Position numbers and translations under genes: made by a program
Notes under the pieces: model-generated
Seen by the model: the letters and a program-made list of their open reading frames with translations, nothing else
The model's database searches: none
Told to the model about the DNA's origin: nothing
Assembly: GCA_032209605.1 (NCBI GenBank)
Contig: JASFXZ010000016.1
Location: 13,206,001 to 13,270,000 of the forward strand
Length of the DNA: 64,000 nt
Direction: 5' to 3'
Origin: Mactromeris polynyma
Taxonomy: Eukaryota; Mollusca; Bivalvia; Venerida; Mactridae
Shown here: piece after piece, positions 21,276-33,257 of the stretch
How positions within the stretch are numbered: position 1 is the first letter of the stretch
Layout: every line of letters starts with the position of its first letter

Positions 21276-22526
21276 GTTGTAGAAGTGTCTTAATGTGTGG
21301 ATTACTTTATTTCTGTTTTGTGAATGCATAGCAATCATGTTGCGTTACATCGCCCGTGATGTATGAGTATACTGAACAATAAATTCTAGCGGATATTTTC
21401 ATTCATCTGTAAAATTTGAAACATAAACAACGGGAGATCGGCTTTTTCATTTTCAGTATACAGTAAATCCCCAATAATAAGGGGACCCTAGTTCACTGGT
21501 CTTCTTATTGAGATGATCTTAATGTTGAATAAAAGGGCAAATTGACTTGAAAATTTTGTTCTTAATTTTGAGATGGTCTTTTTAATGAGGTTGACTTTAA
21601 GTGACGTGTTACTGTATACTTATATATGTTTTTCATGTGCAATTTTGCATCTGCTAAGATACGTTACGCTAGAAAACGCAAGTTGAATTTAAGAACTTAA
21701 ACATTTAGTGACACATGTTGACCATCCCCATGCAGGCAGTTTATTATTTCAATTCATTTTACATTTTGCTACCCTGTGTCTGATTTGGGTATTTTGTTTT
21801 ATGCAAAACAGTATTTTTAAATTGTTGCTTTTGTTGCGCAAAATTTTGTTTGCTGCCTAAATTTCACTAGAGAACTTATGTTTTCTTCTATACTGTGCCC
21901 CACCATATATGGAAAAGTACAGCATTTAGTGTAGATATTTATCAACTAACGGCTGACGTCGGTAAGAAAACCCATTTACTTGCACTGCAATTATGCGGTT
22001 TGAAATTTGTGATACAGCCAGTACCAGCACCCGATCGTTGAAGTCATGTCAGTCATGTCAGTGTGGCCAGTAATTCTACATTTTCTTCAAACATTCAAGA
22101 AAACAGGATAGGTCAGATATAAATAAAAGAAGTACACTTTTTCTCAAATTCACACATTTTCACCTTTTCTCAAAGTTTTTTATTTGTGCTGCAAAACTGT
22201 TAAAATTTTGGATTTATCTGATATTTTACGCCATTTTTCATTCTCGTAAAATTGAATTATATTAAATTTATTTTCCAAAACATAGAAAATTAGGCACTTG
22301 CAAAGATATGGTGTTTTTCCAGAGAAGCTCTATAACATTTATCTGGACACCCAGCATATAATTGTAAATATTACATGTACAAATAAATTCTGTATACATG
22401 TATATAATGTATTCCGTCTTCATCGTACTAAGGTCATCTTTAAAACTTGTTTGTGTTGCTTAAACCTACCTACTGTAAAGTCTCAATACGACCGCCCTTG
22501 GAACACTTGGAAACTGGTCTTCTAGG

Positions 22527-22948
22527 GTTAGGCCATGCCAAATTGGAATTTTGTTAAGCGTCCGAGTGCGCCTAGGCTTTGCACTCCTTGAGCCAAAAAA
22601 CATTTTTTCTAAGCTACAAATTCTCAAATATTTTCGATGTCCATGATTCGACAACGACAATTTTAGTTGAGATCCGACAACGATGTGATTATTGTGTGAA
22701 AACTAGTCAATTTGTGTAAAAATGAGTTTTAAATTAGATTTATTCATGTTTAGATCTAGTTTGGAAACAAACCATTTTGCTTTGTTTTTATATTGTTTCT
22801 TTCATTAACATATCAAAAATTATGCATCTCTTATTATCTGAGGATGTTTGTTTTTTCGTTATGAGTTTGTGTTATTTTTTTAATAGGTAGCTAGGTTTCG
22901 CGAACTTAGGTTGACGCTTAACAAAATTCCAATTTGGCATGGCCTTAT
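22527..22948. mobile_element. TTAGGCCATGCCAAATTGG inverted-repeat element, complete copy
   Basis: The first 30-35 bp (TTAGGCCATGCCAAATTGGA, TTTTGTTAAGCGTC) recur inverted at the right end (GACGCTTAACAAAATTCCAA, TTTGGCATGGCCTTA). 422 bp, no coding capacity. An end-only copy is at about 30771-30925. Confidence 0.85.
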
Positions 22949-23456
22949 GCCAAGCAAACTACTTTTTAGGGATGGCCTTACGGTGATTGCAGCCTGTTTA
23001 TTGCATGAATTGGCTTGAGGTAAATAATAAACAAATAATTGTTTACATTATATGTTACCAAAATGTCAAGATGTAGGATTTTATGGGTATATTTAGATAT
23101 TTAGATTTTGACCTTTTCTAAGTCAAATTCAAGATTCATTTGAATGAACGTTTTTAAGCTTGGTTTCATAAAACACAAACTCTTGTGTGCTACTGTGCTT
23201 TGTGATCAAGGGGTCAGATCTTAATGTTGTGTCAATTAAAAAAATGGCTTGTTTGGCCAGACCCCGTCTACTCATGAAGCTGGCCACTACTTGGACAATT
23301 TTTTTAGGGGCCGAGTGGGAAAATGTTTTTTAGCAGCATCTTAACAGTCAACACTTAGTATGACTGTAAAAAGGTCAATAAAAAATAATTACTTAGCTTA
23401 ACGTTTGTTAAAAGCCAATGGCTTGATCTGATGTCTTTGTTATGGTATTTTCTTTC

Positions 23457-23785
23457 TATAGATAGTTCCCACATTTACAATATTTCCTCCCTTGTTCTGA
23501 ATTGTCGGCCATATTGATAGACAAATTTCCACAAGTTTTATAGGATATATAATGTAACCAATGATAAACTAATCAGATATAAAAATAACTTATTCAATAT
23601 GCTCATGTGGGCATCTGGTTCAGTAAACTGGAGAAAAAGTGGGTGTCACATGCAAATTATCTTGATATTTTCTCAATTATCACACATTTGGAAATTACTC
23701 CAATAAGGGCTTATCAGTTTTGCTTTTGGAAATGGCTGATGATTAAGATCAAGGGAGGTAATTATTGTAGATAAGGGAACTATCT
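23457..23785. mobile_element. GATAGTTCCC inverted-repeat element, complete copy
   Basis: Left ATAGATAGTTCCCACATTTA and right AAGGGAACTATCTAT are inverse copies, each followed inward by the TACCTCCCTTGTT motif or its complement. About 330 bp. Confidence 0.85.
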
Positions 23786-23789
23786 ATTG

Positions 23790-24860
23790 TTTTGTAAATA
23801 TGTAACAAATATTTTTGATTATGTATATATGGAATGTATTTTTTTCGCTTGTATTATGTTTCTGAAATTATTTGGAGAAAAAAACAGGTTAGAATTGTAC
23901 ATAAAAATGAGCATGCCTTTTTGTGTTACTGAAGTATGGAATTGTGTCTGCTTGCATAAATGTGCTCTGAAAAATGTCAGGGTATTTCTAAACTGGTCAG
24001 AAAATCTGTTAAGAACTTTCAGAAGAATCACATAAATTTTATTTGAAAATGTAGTGGTAGAGTGGGCTGGATCAATGGGGTGGCGCCAATAATTTTCTGA
24101 AGTGGTAAAATAAATGGATATAAAAGTCTTGTTACATATGTTCTACATTGCAAATGCTTTTAAGTAAATTCTGTCATATTGTCAAACTGTCCAATCTGTT
24201 TTCATTTAAAAATTCCTTAATTTAACAAAAAAAAAAAATACAATTAATGAATCATTTATGGTTCCGTGTTTGATGGGTTTTTTTACTTTTCACTATGAAT
24301 TAACTGTGTAATAGCTATAATTATATCTCAGAATTGAACCACGTTTTTTCGACAACCTTCTATCCGAATACTTGGTATCATCCGAAATAAATATTTGGTC
24401 CCGAAGTATTTTTTTAGGCGCAAATTTCAGGGCAATTCGAAACTATTCGAAATGAAATTTCGGACCCGTTTAACTAGAATGACGAGGTGTAACTGTATAA
24501 TGGTAATCCGAAATCTAAACTCGTTGATAAAACTTGAGAAAACATTTGCCCCACCCTACAGTTTAAGCTTCAAAGCTTAAGTTATATTTAAGTTCAAGTT
24601 TGGACGGATTATGTCTTGCTTTGCAATTCTTGTTTTCATTTGGATTTCTGCTTACAATGCTCAGTATGTCGTCAATATTTATATTTGCATTTTTACATTT
24701 TTGCTTGGATCATTATTTTAGAAAATCAAAATTCAGTTAAGGCGTAAACAGTCTCTGATACATTAGCTTATGAAAAATAAGTCTCAGAATGCAGCCGTGT
24801 CATTGGTCAATTTAAGACTGAGTTACAAATCAACCAATCAGAGCTTCGATTTATGAGTCT
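23790..24860. other. Intergenic sequence, little recognised
   Basis: A degraded pogo-like stretch is suggested at about 24330-24500 by ATCCGAATACTTGGTATCAT, which recurs inverted at 50.7 kb. Nothing else is supported. Confidence 0.4.
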
Positions 24861-25436
24861 GCTTGCCAATCTCAGTTTTATGATGCTCCGGCCATTTGAA
24901 AAATGGCAATGGGGCATAAAGTGTTACCAGTGTCTGTCTGTATGTCCGTCAAAATTGGTTCCCATTCAGTAACTCTTGAAAAGATGGAAAATATTCAATT
25001 AATATTGTGTACATAAGCATAGGATAATAAAATACAATCGATTTAGATTAAAAATCCACCAATTTTTGGTGGGGTTATGTCCCTTTCTCAACTTAAAAGC
25101 CCATAGCAGAAGCATCCATGTCCAGTTACCATCTCGGCTTCTTGGTATACGAAAACACTAGATTGTCAGTCTGTTTTAAATAATTACAATATTTATGAAG
25201 TAGCATATTTTTAGAAAGAAAAAAAAATTGCTGTTGAAACAACCAATAGTAATAGTGTTAAGTTGAAATTACGTTGAAAATCGTTTTTTTATTGTAGCTT
25301 CAAATTGTTTGCATGCAGCTTAATATTGCCTGAAACTTATGTTGTGTTATAAATCCTAATTTAAGTCTCACTGTGTGAAATAAATTAAGCAGTGCCTTAT
25401 TCAGAAATTGGCAAAATAGAGACTGGCTTGTAACAT

Positions 25437-25745
25437 ATTCCAGGCTGTCAAGTGGGCCCTACTTTTCCCGACTTTTTTTACTTGCTCCCTACTTTTTCTT
25501 GAAAGAGCCCTACTAACCCTACTCCTTTTCAAATCTGAGGTGTTTTACTTAAAATAGTTATTTCGCTTGCTTGAAGCACAGAGGTCTTATCATGGAGACT
25601 GTACAGTGAAGTGAATATTTACCACTTTTGATATTTTCCAAAGGTAAGGAATCATCCCTACTTTTAGGCAATAAAATCCTGCTTTTGCCCTTCTTTAAAA
25701 AAAAAGTCCTACTTTTTGAAAAGAGGTAAGTTGACAGCCTGATAT
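25437..25745. mobile_element. CAGGCTGTCAAGTGG inverted-repeat element, copy 1
   Basis: Starts CCAGGCTGTCAAGTGGGCCC and ends GTAAGTTGACAGCCTGATA. Internally rich in CTACTTTTT runs. A longer relative is at 50029-50510. Confidence 0.7.
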
Positions 25746-26511
25746 TCTTGAAGCAAATCAAATGTTAATTATTGTTAATTATTATTTCTTGAATCTGTAA
25801 AGATTAGTCTTAAACTCATGTACCGATGTTAAGAACGGAGTCTTGACAATTTCAGATGTATTGTGACTGTATAGTGTTGCTATATGTTCCCTCATGTATC
25901 ATTGTTTATAATATATTCATACAATGTTTTGAGAATCATGTATCATACTTAGCTTGACAGCTTGCTGTCCTCATATTTTTTGCTTGATATAAAGAAAGAA
26001 GAAAAAAAACAAATACTCGCGTTTCTTTGTTTCTTCATTTGATCGTTCAAGATGAGAAAAGGGAGATAACTCTGTATCATTTGATTCTATATTTGCATCA
26101 CTTATTTTCCTCTGCTCTAACACAATCCTTTCGCCAATGTTGTGCGACATAAGTATCTTCCGATTATCATGAACTGTAGATATTTATAGGAATGCCGTAT
26201 TCATTAAGGGAGGTCAGTTATTCACAGTCTTTATTAACAGTTGTGTGACTTTTGTGTGCGAATAAGGGGTATTCCGCAGATAAAGGTCGCCTAGAGGTCG
26301 ATCTCATTGAACACATTAATCTGAGGAGAAAATTTTATTGATAACTTTGCTTATAACTCGAAATTAAGTATTCGTCAGGGTTGCGAAAACTGGTGACAAT
26401 CGTATATATTCCTTGCTTTAAGTTCATAAGCTACGCAACCCCTTGACCCCCGTCAAAATTTTCCTCTTTTTTCACACTTCGCTGTTGGCGTCCCTGTATT
26501 TAACAGCCTAC

Positions 26512-26765
26512 CTGGTTAGCCCAGTTGGTAGAGCGGACGCTGGGAGACGCCCGGGAGGTTCCGGTGTGATTCCCTGACACGGAAGGTCATGACCTTCTGT
26601 ATTGCCAAGGTCATTTGTCCTCCACCTTTGATTTATGTTGAGGTTATGACCTTCTGTATTGCCAAGGTCATTTGTCCTCCACCTTTGGTTTATGTTGACA
26701 GCTGCTTGCAGATGGGAAGGTAAGTACTGGTTGGTTATAAAGTCCAGGAAAGGTGTCGCGTCCAC
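26512..26765 (+). mobile_element. tRNA-derived SINE with a 59-bp internal duplication
   Basis: tRNA-like head GGTTAGCCCAGTTGGTAGAG and GGAGGTTCCGGTGTGATTCC, then two copies of a unit starting GACCTTCTGTATTGCCAAGG, then ATGGGAAGGTAAGTACTGG. Confidence 0.75.
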
Positions 26766-27263
26766 TGACCGCCATATTTTATAAGTGTTGGAAAAGGTAG
26801 TTGAGCACAATTTCAAAGAAATTGTATACTTATATATACTGAGTACATTTAAATACCCAAAATGTAAGATATCTCAATTTCATTAGCTTGCCTAGGGATG
26901 CAAGATAAAAACATGATATTGATTCATTTTATGATGAACATTAATTTTTTGCAATCAACAGGTATTTTCGTATCAAAATGAGTTTTAAAACACACACAAA
27001 ATGACATTTCAAAGACACATCACAGGTACACACACATGCGTTTCTAAATGTACTGAGTATATATAATAAGGTGGGCAACTCTTCTTTACAGCTGATTTCA
27101 TCTGTCTGGGACAAAAATGTGATAAAGTTATTGAGTTTGGTTTGGAATTTTTTTATTTGCAAAAACATGGTATTTTTGTTTAAAAGGGTTCCGGGGATTT
27201 CGTCTGATGCTTCAATAATGAATATATTACCAACACTACAACAGAACCTCACTTAAATTTATA

Positions 27264-27945
27264 TTATGCTCATTTTTTGTTCATTTGTTTACCTAAACAA
27301 ACATGAAAAATATACTGTATATGTTTCTGGCTCATCTGAACATAAAATGTTTGAATTGGCTTTATCCAGTATTGTTGTTACATTGGCTAAAACATCTTTA
27401 ATATGAGCCATTGCAATGTAAAAGCGCTTTTTTGTATCATATTACTAGAAGTCAAAACCTGTATAATAGCCCAATTGCTAAATAAATGGATGTTTTTTTA
27501 AAAAATTTATGATGTACAAACATCTTTCTTCAACAAATGTGGATTAATACATTATGAGTTCATTCTTTGTTAATGCATGTTTATTGATGTTTGAACTATA
27601 GGAAATATATTTTTCGTGCTTGTTTAAGGTGTATAAATGAACGAAAAATGAGGATAGTATTACTTTAATAAGTCAGTAAATATGCTTTATCAAGGAATAC
27701 ATTAATAATGTAATTCCTCTGTATTTGTTCAAAAAAAAAAGTTTGTATTATCATAAATAAAACACTTCCATTTTTTTTAACAAGCGGGTCTTCTTCAAGT
27801 CTTGTCTTTTAGTTATAAGATAAAATAAGATCGTTTTAATTGGTTAAACATTGCAATGATGTTTCAGCATATGTAACAACAATACTGGATGAAGCCCATT
27901 AAAAAAAATTAGGGTTCCAAAGGGCCAGATACATCTTCAAAGACC
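27264..27945. mobile_element. Cluster of CTGGCTCATCTGAA inverted-repeat element copies
   Basis: One near-complete copy (about 27325-27670) is flanked by partial copies in the other orientation. Landmarks are CCAGTATTGTTGTTACAT, GAGCCATTGCAATG and CAAACATGAAAAATATA. Other copies are at 54846-55203 and 61515-61835. Confidence 0.65.
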
Positions 27946-28015
27946 ACCTTGAACGCGAGACCTCACTTCAATAATCAGACCACGTGGCAAGTTAGAACGA
28001 CTCCTTCAGACCCAA

Positions 28016-28636
28016 TAGATAGTTCCCACATCTACAATATTTACCTCCCTTGTTCTTCATCATCAGCCATTTTGATAGGAAAAACTGAAAAGCGCTGTAC
28101 TGTCTCCCTTGGCCGAGTGGTTGAGGCATCCACTTTGGGAGCGGAAGGTCGAAGGTTCGAAGCCCGGCAGGGGTCCGTTCTTATATGGCCGGTTGGTGAG
28201 CCACCAGCTAGTTAAGTAATGGTTACCGTGCGCCTAGCTGCCTGGTGCCAGGCGTTAAAAGGAAATATAGGAATCGGGAAGTAAATGCGCTCAGAAAGTA
28301 GATTTCTCATAAGTCAGAATTGGCTGGCCCTTTAAATAGGGGTGACACAATAATAAATGAACACTTTACTACTTTACTTTTATAGAAGTAATTCCCAAGT
28401 AAGGATGATTGAGAAAATACCAAGAGAATTTGCATGTGACAACCACTATTTTTCTTCAACTTTCTGTGCCATCTGCCCACATTACATGAGCATAATGAAT
28501 AACTAATCTTTATATATCGGATTTGATTTTATCATTTTTTACATCATATTCCTTATAAACTTTAAGGAAATTTGCCTATCAATATGGCCGACTATTTGGA
28601 ACAAGGGAGGTAAATGTGGGAACTATCGATACAGAT
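28016..28636 (-). mobile_element. GATAGTTCCC inverted-repeat element split by a SINE
   Basis: The left part ends in ACTGAAAAGC near 28095 and the element resumes around 28380 with AAGTAATTCCCAAG, ending GGGAGGTAAATGTGGGAACT. The two parts join in the order seen in the unbroken copy. Confidence 0.8.
28105..28372 (+). mobile_element. tRNA-derived SINE (CTTGGCCGAGTGGTTGAGG family), copy 1
   Basis: tRNA-Leu/Ser-like head CCTTGGCCGAGTGGTTGAGG and GAAGGTTCGAAGCCCGG, a body with ATATGGCCGGTTGGTGAGCC, and a tail AATAATAAATGAACACTTTA. A second copy lies at 45823-46036. Confidence 0.82.
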
Positions 28637-29143
28637 TTTGCTGTACTAAGCTGTTTTTCTCCTGTCAAAGGGTATTTTTATGACAAGAGTTTCCCAAATA
28701 CTATTTAACGTATGTTTATACCTTGTTATCATTACTAAATTGTCTTGTATTTATGCGTCTGAAGGATTTTGTAGTTGTGACCAAAATGGTCCAAAAGATA
28801 GACGACTCGTCAAAACCATGATAAATATCGAAATAATAAATGGTATAGTCGGCTTTTATTTACTTGAAAAAGGTTGTAAACAAAATGTAAAAGATCGGCC
28901 AATGAAAACACAGTTTGCAAAATATTGACCAATAGACATAGAGAACACATTAACAGTATTCTTTACCTTTTTGAATCAGCTGTAGTAACTGTAAATACAT
29001 TCAAAATTGATAATGTTACCTCTTGTACATAAAGTCTTGCATCTTCATGGTATCATTAAGTAAGGAACGTTACTATTCAGGTTTTATATGGTACCTTATT
29101 TTGCCTTGTACAAAAAATCTCCTTTCAAGACTTCTTTTAAAGT

Positions 29144-29265
29144 ACAGTGCATCCTCGCCGGGACAGCCCCCTCTTGAGCGACAGACTTTTCCACCTCTCT
29201 AGAGAAAGGAAGCTCGGCCAAATTGTGCATCGCTCGAAGGGTGTTACTCTGGAGAGGTAGCACTG
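29144..29265. mobile_element. ACAGTGCxxCCTC miniature element
   Basis: TACAGTGCATCCTCGCCG at the left and GGAGAGGTAGCACTGT at the right are imperfect inverse copies, 122 bp overall and GC-richer than the surroundings. Confidence 0.6.
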
Positions 29266-29299
29266 TTCATTTTTTCGATGCAGGTCGACAACTTAATAC

Positions 29300-30200
29300 C
29301 TCTGGTAGTTTTCTGTTTGTTGATATAATTGTTGTAATCAATTAAACTTTCGCAGCAACTGTTGTAATTACTTAGGCATCCACAGCTTAACCATAACCAT
29401 CACAGGAAACAGGAAATACTGTGTAAGCGGATAAAACCGCATGTCGGAAAGTTCGCGAATTGCCAATTCCAGACGTTTTGCGTGCAGAAAAGTTTTTGTG
29501 ACTGCGAAAATAACTTGATCATAATATCCATGTCGTAACAATCGCTATAATATAATAAAATTGTAGGACAGGGAGTGCTTTTGATTTGACTCCATGGAGG
29601 ACCGGACTCCAAGTATTGACTACACGGTGCGTAGATAAAAATAAACTTCTGTGAATGTGGACATTTACGCTGTGGAAAATGTTTGGGAAAATTTTCCACC
29701 TTGCAAACTTTACTTCTTATACAGTATTTTTCGACGCCATAGATAGTTCACTATTCACAATTTATTCTCCATAGAATTATTTTTTTTGTATTTTATGAAT
29801 TTCATAATTTTATAGAATTTTAAAAGAAGTACATGTATTTGGGAACATTTAATCAAATGATATCCTTACAAATTTTGACTATTTGATGTCAAAGTTTTTA
29901 TAAATGTGTAAATTTTTGTGAAAATATTGACTATTTTTCAAACATGACATGTTTAAGTTTGCTTTTTTCTCGTAAATTTGTTGTTACAACATTGAATGAT
30001 ATTAAGAAAATCTATGAAACATTTTTGCCTATACAATATGATATACATGTACACATTTTTTTTTTAAATTGAAACTGAGAGCTCAATTTCTGTTTTTGTA
30101 ATTATTGATAATTTCAGCACTTTAAAATCATGTTAATATTATTGGTAGTTTTGTATAGTAATTGTTGAATTTTTCATATTTTTTAAACTTATTGTATTAA
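29300..30200. other. Intergenic sequence without recognised features
   Basis: Very AT-rich; the 99-codon open frame on the minus strand at 29400-29699 has no recognisable family features. Confidence 0.45.
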
Positions 30201-30208
30201 GCCATACA

Positions 30209-30501
30209 TACACTGCCATCCAAAAGTTTCTTCACACATGAATATTTTGAATGTCATTACTTTTTTATGCAGAATTTCAAATAAAACATGTATGTCCATG
30301 AAGTAAAATTATTCATCCCACCTCTGTGATGGACACAAAAAATAAGATAATTTGTTTCAGTACGAATTTATAAATACTTCTACAGAAAATTATTGCTTTG
30401 TCAAAAAAGCATTTTCAATTGATAGCATGTGACACAAATACGAAAATACATTAACTTCAATGGGAATTGTCGAAGTGTGCAGGAACTTTTGGAGGGCAGT
30501 A
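30209..30501. mobile_element. Tc1-like miniature element
   Basis: TACACTGCCATCCAAAAGTT at the left and AACTTTTGGAGGGCAGTA at the right are inverse copies at TA dinucleotides. The CAAAAGTTTC...CACAC layout is typical of Tc1-like ends. 293 bp with no transposase. Confidence 0.8.
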
Positions 30502-30999
30502 CATTTGTTCTAGTTTATGTGACTTTCTCACTATGACTCATGATGCTAGGCCCTTTTTATGCTTGATCCTTCTGTGGTATCCCTAACATGCTGTTTTTGC
30601 TTGATTTTATTTGGCGAAAAGTTTTGTATGTAAATTCATGTATTTATTATGTTATTAAAGCTATGCTTACTTAAAACAGGAAATACATTGTGTAATGCTT
30701 AATCGTTAGTTAGTTTCTCTCCCCAATCTCATAAGAATGGACCCAACTTCAGCTTTGCTGTCTCAACGCTTAGGCCACGCCAAATTGGATTTTTGTTAAG
30801 CGTCCGCGTGCGCCTAGGTTTTGCGCTCTTCGTGCCAAAAAAAAAATTTTTTCTAAGCTAAACATTATAATATTTTCGATGTTCATGATTCGACAACGGC
30901 AATTTTAGTTGAGATTCGACACGTGTGATTATTCTTTAACATTTTATCAATACCGCAATCAAACAGAATCATGTATAGATCTAGTTTTATTTAAAATTT

Positions 31000-31560
31000 A
31001 AAATTATGCATCGAGCTTTCTTACCTTACATTTCTGTCAATTTAAAAATGTCATATGTACACGAGCTTAAAGCCATGCTATGCTCATTTTCGCTACTTTT
31101 GCCTAAAAAAACAACACAAGTAATAATTATATAGTTTATGTGGTCAAAACATCAACAAAAATAGATCTACATATCAGAGAGTATGCCAATAATGAATAAA
31201 AGACTTTTGTAATAAATCCTCGAGTAACCAGTTTCGACGCTCATGAGCCGCAAATAGATTTTGATGAGGGAATGAATCCGTTAATCTAAATCGGTTAATG
31301 TTCTTCACATTGAATAGATTTGTGATTTTCTTTATTTAACTTGATTATTTGACGTTTTGTAGTAAAGTTTATATCATGTTTAGCGTTCAGTTACTTTGAA
31401 TCGATATACGGACCGCATAAAATGTTTATATCAGTCGTTTCATAGTCATCCTCTTACGATATAACTGTTACCGAAATTGCCGAGATGTTGCGATTGTGGT
31501 CCATAATGTAGGGTAACTTCCCTTTACTGTCTAGCCGTCAATAACATAAGAACAGGAGGC
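31000..31560. other. Intergenic sequence without recognised features
   Basis: No conserved motif or repeat recognised. Confidence 0.4.
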
Positions 31561-31799
31561 CCGACACAGGATCTTAGTGGATGATACTACGAAATTTTAG
31601 ATAAACTTAATTGATACAATTCACATAATAATGCTGCTAACATGGGTAACACTTTACTGTAAGGGTATGAAAACAAATTGAAGATTTTTATCGCAATTCT
31701 CATCACATCGGCAACTAAAATATACTTCATTAAATAGGAAAATATGTAGGCAGCATATCTCAGTACAGAGGGTATGTGACCACACAAGGGACGCATGAA

Positions 31800-32160
31800 T
31801 ATTTGAGACACTTATCAGTCCAACCAAACCGAATAGAACTACCACGCCAACGTGAGGAGACCGGTACGGAGGATCGAACTTACACACATCTTTGAAAGAA
31901 AACACTTGACAGTATAGGGCGAAAAGCACAAATCATAGCTCCCTTCAGAGGCAATGTGATCCTAATTAGACAGGGAATGTACGTGAGTATCTGTGACAAC
32001 AATTAATCCAACATGTTCAAATTTAACTACCACACAATTGTAGGGAGGCCCCAAGTATAGGGATCAAACTTGTACATGGCGTTGAATGTAAAAGTCCGAT
32101 GATCTTAAGACGATTTGCCTCCTGCATAGCTCCCTTATGAGACATTGTTACCCAATAAGA
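31800..32160 (-). repeat. Two diverged tandem copies of a SINE-like segment
   Basis: ACCACGCCAACGTGAGGAGA...GATCGAACTTACACACATC...CATAGCTCCCTTCAGAGG is followed about 200 bp later by a matching ACCACACAATTGTAGGGAGG...GATCAAACTTGTACATGGC...CATAGCTCCCTTATGAGA. An old duplication. Confidence 0.6.
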
Positions 32161-32819
32161 ACAAATATGCACGTGTACATGAGACGGAGTTCGATCCCCC
32201 ACTTCATCACTGGCAGCACTAACAATCTTTCGGGCGAAACTTTGAAAACCCGAGGTCCCGTGTACGATGCTTCAAATCAGGCGCGTAAAAGAACCAGGGG
32301 TGCTTCTGGAACTGGGGCATCTTCCGTCTCATGTTCTATCCTCAAAAATTAAAAAGACCAACATTCTTCCGGAGGCGTCACCCATATGGGAAACCGGTGG
32401 CGACGATAAACAAACGCAAATACAATACTCAGTTTTTTCACGCCTAATTAGGGTTTGGCTACATCATTGAAGGGTTTATTGACTGTGTTTTCACAGATTA
32501 TTTGTTCAGTGCATTTGACATCCAGCACAAAGATATATGTTTTTTAATTAAGTATTCTTAAGCTGACTTTGTTAAAATTATACTGACTTTGCTACAGTTT
32601 GCATCATACGGCTATATAGTTGACATGCAAATATGCCTGAATTTCAGTCACAATTAGCTGTAATTACAATGAAAATATGTTTTAATAATTAAATATAACT
32701 TATAAGTATTCTTAAACTGACTTTTTGTTGCATTACCTGACGTTAATTTACCGATACTAGCTTCCTACTTGATTGAACCTCTATACGGACCTCAATTCGT
32801 TATTGATCAATGGTGTAAG

Positions 32820-32913
32820 GGAGGTAATTATTGTTTGTAGCTATTGACGGTTAGCTGGCTGTCTGTTACCAATGACGACGTATGTTTCCGAAATCAAAGG
32901 TCAAACATAGAAA
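32820..32913 (+). promoter_or_regulatory. Likely 5' leader of the TRIM-like gene
   Basis: Lies between an AT-rich upstream region and the start codon, and includes GGGAGGTAATTATTGT and ACGACGTATG. No TATA box was recognised; the call rests on position only. Confidence 0.3.
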
Positions 32914-33257
32914 ATGGCGACTGGAGGACGTTCTCTGTTAAAAATGTCGGACGAGGCATTTGATTTTGTGTGTACAGCTTGTGCAGAAGACAACAAGACT
33001 GTAGAGGCTGTGAAATATTGTGTAGAATGTAGTGGATATTGTTGTAAGTCATGTACTGACGCCCATAAGAAGGTGTCAATATTGAAGAAACACAATTTGC
33101 AGGATATCAGTCAAGGAAGGCAATCGAGCAGTCAACGATCATGTTTGTTGGAAATTCCAACAGAACAATGTAGCATACATAGAGGCAAAGTAGTGAACAT
33201 GTACTGTGAAGGGCATGATGTTGTTGGCTGTTCTGCGTGCTTCTTTCAACATCACAA
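32914..33257 (+). CDS. TRIM-like exon 1: two B-box zinc fingers
   Basis: Codes for the N-terminus and both B-boxes. The donor GT at 33258 interrupts B-box 2 just before its last cysteine and histidines, which are supplied by exon 2 (SCQDSHIHSIPYM). Confidence 0.9.

Noticed and set aside
28105..28190. Functional tRNA gene
   Set aside because: The tRNA-like head continues into a repeated body and tail found again at 45.8 kb, so it is a SINE. The same reasoning applies to tRNA-like stretches at 9.8, 16.3, 26.5, 33.4, 36.3 and 46.5 kb.
31654..31929. 91-codon minus-strand frame with hydrophobic stretches
   Set aside because: It overlaps the tandem SINE-like segment and has no recognisable domain.
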